NCBI GenBank assembly: GCA_022793355.1
Contig: JAAWCR010000014.1
Span: 1-21,600, forward strand
Source: Lawsonibacter sp.
GTDB taxonomy: Bacteria > Bacillota > Clostridia > Oscillospirales > Oscillospiraceae
Direction of reading: 5' to 3'
Length of the DNA stretch: 21,600 bases
A model generated the notes under the pieces. It worked only from the letters and a program-made list of their open reading frames with translations, made no database searches and was not told the DNA's origin. Both the position numbers and the translations under genes were made by a program. This document shows positions 20,601 to 21,600 of the stretch, one piece after another; within the stretch, counting starts at the first letter, position 1; each line of letters begins with the position of its first letter.

Positions 20601-21600
20601 TATGCGTTCCGTCCATGCCCATGCGCAGGAAGCACCGGTCGTCCTCGTTGCGGTTGCTATAGACGACTCCGCCGAAGGTGTCGGCATACCCCTCGTCCTC
20701 ACCGTCGATAGTAATGACCCAATCGTAATCGGTGGCGGTGCGGCCCACGGCATCATAGATGGCTTTGGAGGTGACCTTGCCGGTCCACTCGTAGTCGGCC
20801 TCCTCGGCGTACTTGCCGATCTCCTTGTTCAGGTATACCCAGTTGTTGGAGGGCCGGCCGAAGGCATCCTCTGCCTCGTCTTTGCGCAGGTCGCCCTGGT
20901 ACAGCTTCTCGCCTAGCTCCACGATAGGAGCGTTCAGAGCAGCGGTACTGGTAGCGCCTACATTGGCAGTGTCCTTCTTGATGGCCTCCGCGTACTTTTC
21001 ACGGCTGGTGGTGTACACATAGTTGGTGCCGCTGGTGATCTGGACCTCTCCCACGACAATGTTCATCTTGTCGCTGTCGTCCACCTCTACCATGCCGGTC
21101 TCCAGACCGTTCAGCACCAGCTGGGCCACATCGTTCCGGGTCATGGGCACCCGGACAGCGGAGTCCACGTCCACCAGCAGGTCCACCTTGTTGGCCTGGT
21201 TGATGGTAGCCAGCTGCCAGTCGTCACCGAAGTCCGTGGAGTACTGGAAGTAGCCCAGGGCCTTCAGAATCATCAGGGTGGCCTGGCTGGTCACCACCGG
21301 GTCAGAGCCGCCGAAGGTGGTGGCGCTGTAGCCGGCGATGATGCCGTTGGTGTAGCAGGCCGCCACATAGGGCTCGGCCCACTCGGGGACATCGGTAAAC
21401 GGGGACGTTCCGCGGTAGGTGGCTACACGGTAGTCCATCAGGTTGGACATGATGACGGCCATCTCATTACGAGTGACGTTCTGCGTGGGGTTGAAGTTGC
21501 TGTTGTCGTCGCCGGTCATGATGCCGACGGCCTGGAGCACTTCAATGGCCTCCACGTTCTCCTCAGAGGTCACGTCGTCGTAGCCCTTGGCGCTGCTGCC
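17647..21600 (-). CDS. Large S-layer-homology surface protein (5' end beyond the window)
   Basis: 1317 residues are visible and the frame stays open to the right edge, so signal peptide and start are missing; the GTG at 21573 is internal to the first SLH repeat and not a start. SLH repeats lie at about residues 7-55 (EAIEVLQAVGIMTGDDNSNFNPTQ...), 68-116 (FTDVPEWAEPYVAACYTNGIIAGY) and a weaker one at 122-165 (VPMTRNDVAQLVLNGL). SLH domains tether proteins to pyruvylated secondary wall polymer. The rest is a long, acidic, beta-rich region with few cysteines. Near residue 870 a Pro/Glu linker (EGGAAPEPTEKDY) separates two parts; the C-terminal part has a visibly lower GC content and mixed codon use. 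It is probably a major S-layer or adhesin-like protein. No enzymatic motif was seen. Confidence 0.9.
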   Translation of the reverse strand, partial: GSSAKGYDDVTSEENVEAIEVLQAVGIMTGDDNSNFNPTQNVTRNEMAVIMSNLMDYRVATYRGTSPFTDVPEWAEPYVAACYTNGIIAGYSATTFGGSDPVVTSQATLMILKALGYFQYSTDFGDDWQLATINQANKVDLLVDVDSAVRVPMTRNDVAQLVLNGLETGMVEVDDSDKMNIVVGEVQITSGTNYVYTTSREKYAEAIKKDTANVGATSTAALNAPIVELGEKLYQGDLRKDEAEDAFGRPSNNWVYLNKEIGKYAEEADYEWTGKVTSKAIYDAVGRTATDYDWVITIDGEDEGYADTFGGVVYSNRNEDDRCFLRMGMDGTHTGAAEDDESLRTGNGVVTQVFVDSTKDEEKVHVAVMHRYAAEVLRVDETDGTITLSDLSQWGEAAAKDEFEATGYAEDDVVIYTWAEGKIQEVYPAERMEGEVSRVRVETNEAGYGDNFVADGETYNYNHTMKKADKLVSENVNNNVVAYLDANGYVAYIDQSAVTYDYAYVLSIGTDGDSYGGTNKVSGDTYYARLVLTDGSLVKAQVDVKKQAASNGKTVVENTVAYWQGQIVSYSEDSKGVYTLSSTKDDTSDTADTYAVGTGLDIESGVASFTAGSNANRTRYSANSQTVFILATPDENDLDDYNFSVYTGIANVPDVEGKAETVMAVSTGNKTGSVAKVVYIEDAETSGEDVIFIRTDREAKEQRDSELGSYYELNAWIDGERTTLNVKKGTSAADVLVRAQGTDWMAVNSNRAIVAAKSLTYNSDDLVTSVKLYSPYDASTGDGYITGTGYDDTENETVVLADGSYSWDRDTLEAAQYNNKNESGAFETLRVTGMRNDGNDLYLAVLDGDVITGLCVRYVKDGEGEFEGGAAPEPTEKDYTVESNLTGVKALEFAVKDTKPTSGADVEAYAADDWSDSVSAKKDQWIVVKAANGDKIIALAASNIMDKATYKQASVTGLEQVPTTSGYFVFQMPEANLIVTDVTVATVEAEHVFVYGDTGNEAIHIKLKSGTAPTEEALIRFAMDAVNANTTEGDKHGWTASLRYGIESGQEKLIGLTIRKGNVSADVDDDNIKANAGNVWATIDGQVVVSASDGTTTDTDIQIKTLTGYVGVTAMISVQHADGTVDCYTNASSETTDVVDGDVIISVEAETLTRGNPTAPAVTRPAADAEDKNVNVVLSGSAFQNLPDLSRIMGCAETSSGSKPFPTDVVNYNILGNRKLAILDFEFPVTNGKYVKIEVVNNAQMIYDQDDTISDNVKTARDGTSTISASSVALSTLVWDDGEPIVIRVYESDSDVSGATTPTYTITFNTIGVTFAD

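Noticed and set aside
17869..20916. A 1015-codon open frame on the plus strand opposite the SLH gene
   Set aside because: It is the shadow of a GC-rich, codon-biased gene: low-complexity Gly/Val/His/Asp sequence, no ribosome site, no recognisable domain, whereas the opposite strand has clear SLH repeats.

Overview
The window looks like chromosomal DNA from a GC-rich Gram-positive anaerobe, most likely of the Oscillospiraceae (Flavonifractor / Pseudoflavonifractor / Lawsonibacter-like). The reasons are clostridial-type proteins (Cdd1-like HhH protein, C_GCAxxG_C_C redox protein, COG1313 radical SAM enzyme), a HrcA/CIRCE-controlled htpG, strong GGAGG ribosome binding sites, TTGACA/TATAAT promoters with 17-bp spacers, intrinsic terminators and a very long S-layer-homology protein. 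No tRNA, rRNA, CRISPR array, IS element or integrase is visible.

Layout, left to right. (1) 1-516, minus: N-terminus of a membrane sensor with a Cache-like ectodomain, divergent from asnS. (2) 767-2734, plus: asnS with an overlapping cdd1-like gene, then a small Cro/C1 regulator with a perfect 20-bp palindrome at its promoter. (3) 2765-5926: a 2-hydroxyacid dehydrogenase gene (minus) and recG (plus), divergent from back-to-back promoters. (4) 6040-8968, plus: a redox-active cysteine protein, then mutY, a PflX-like radical SAM gene and an unrecognised 101-residue gene in one tight run. (5) 9030-9319: a compact locus with a plus-strand promoter, a 21-codon ORF and a convergent antisense promoter, arranged like a type I toxin-antitoxin module; this is the best candidate here for an undescribed system. 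(6) 9362-13499, minus: hemW, murA, walJ (yycJ) and rlmH, with a terminator inside the murA leader and another between murA and walJ. (7) 14013-16832, plus: htpG under a CIRCE operator, then a PHP-family phosphatase. (8) 17011-17583, plus: a small protein with a phage-tail-like N-terminus, convergent with (9) the 5'-truncated, 1317-residue SLH surface protein on the minus strand (17647 to beyond 21600).

Most genes are housekeeping: translation (asnS, rlmH), DNA repair (recG, mutY), cell wall (murA, walJ), cofactor or chaperone work (hemW, htpG). The novelty lies in the non-coding DNA: the convergent small-peptide/antisense locus, the murA leader terminator, a two-copy dispersed element that on the minus strand ends in a terminator each time, and several strong palindromes at promoters.
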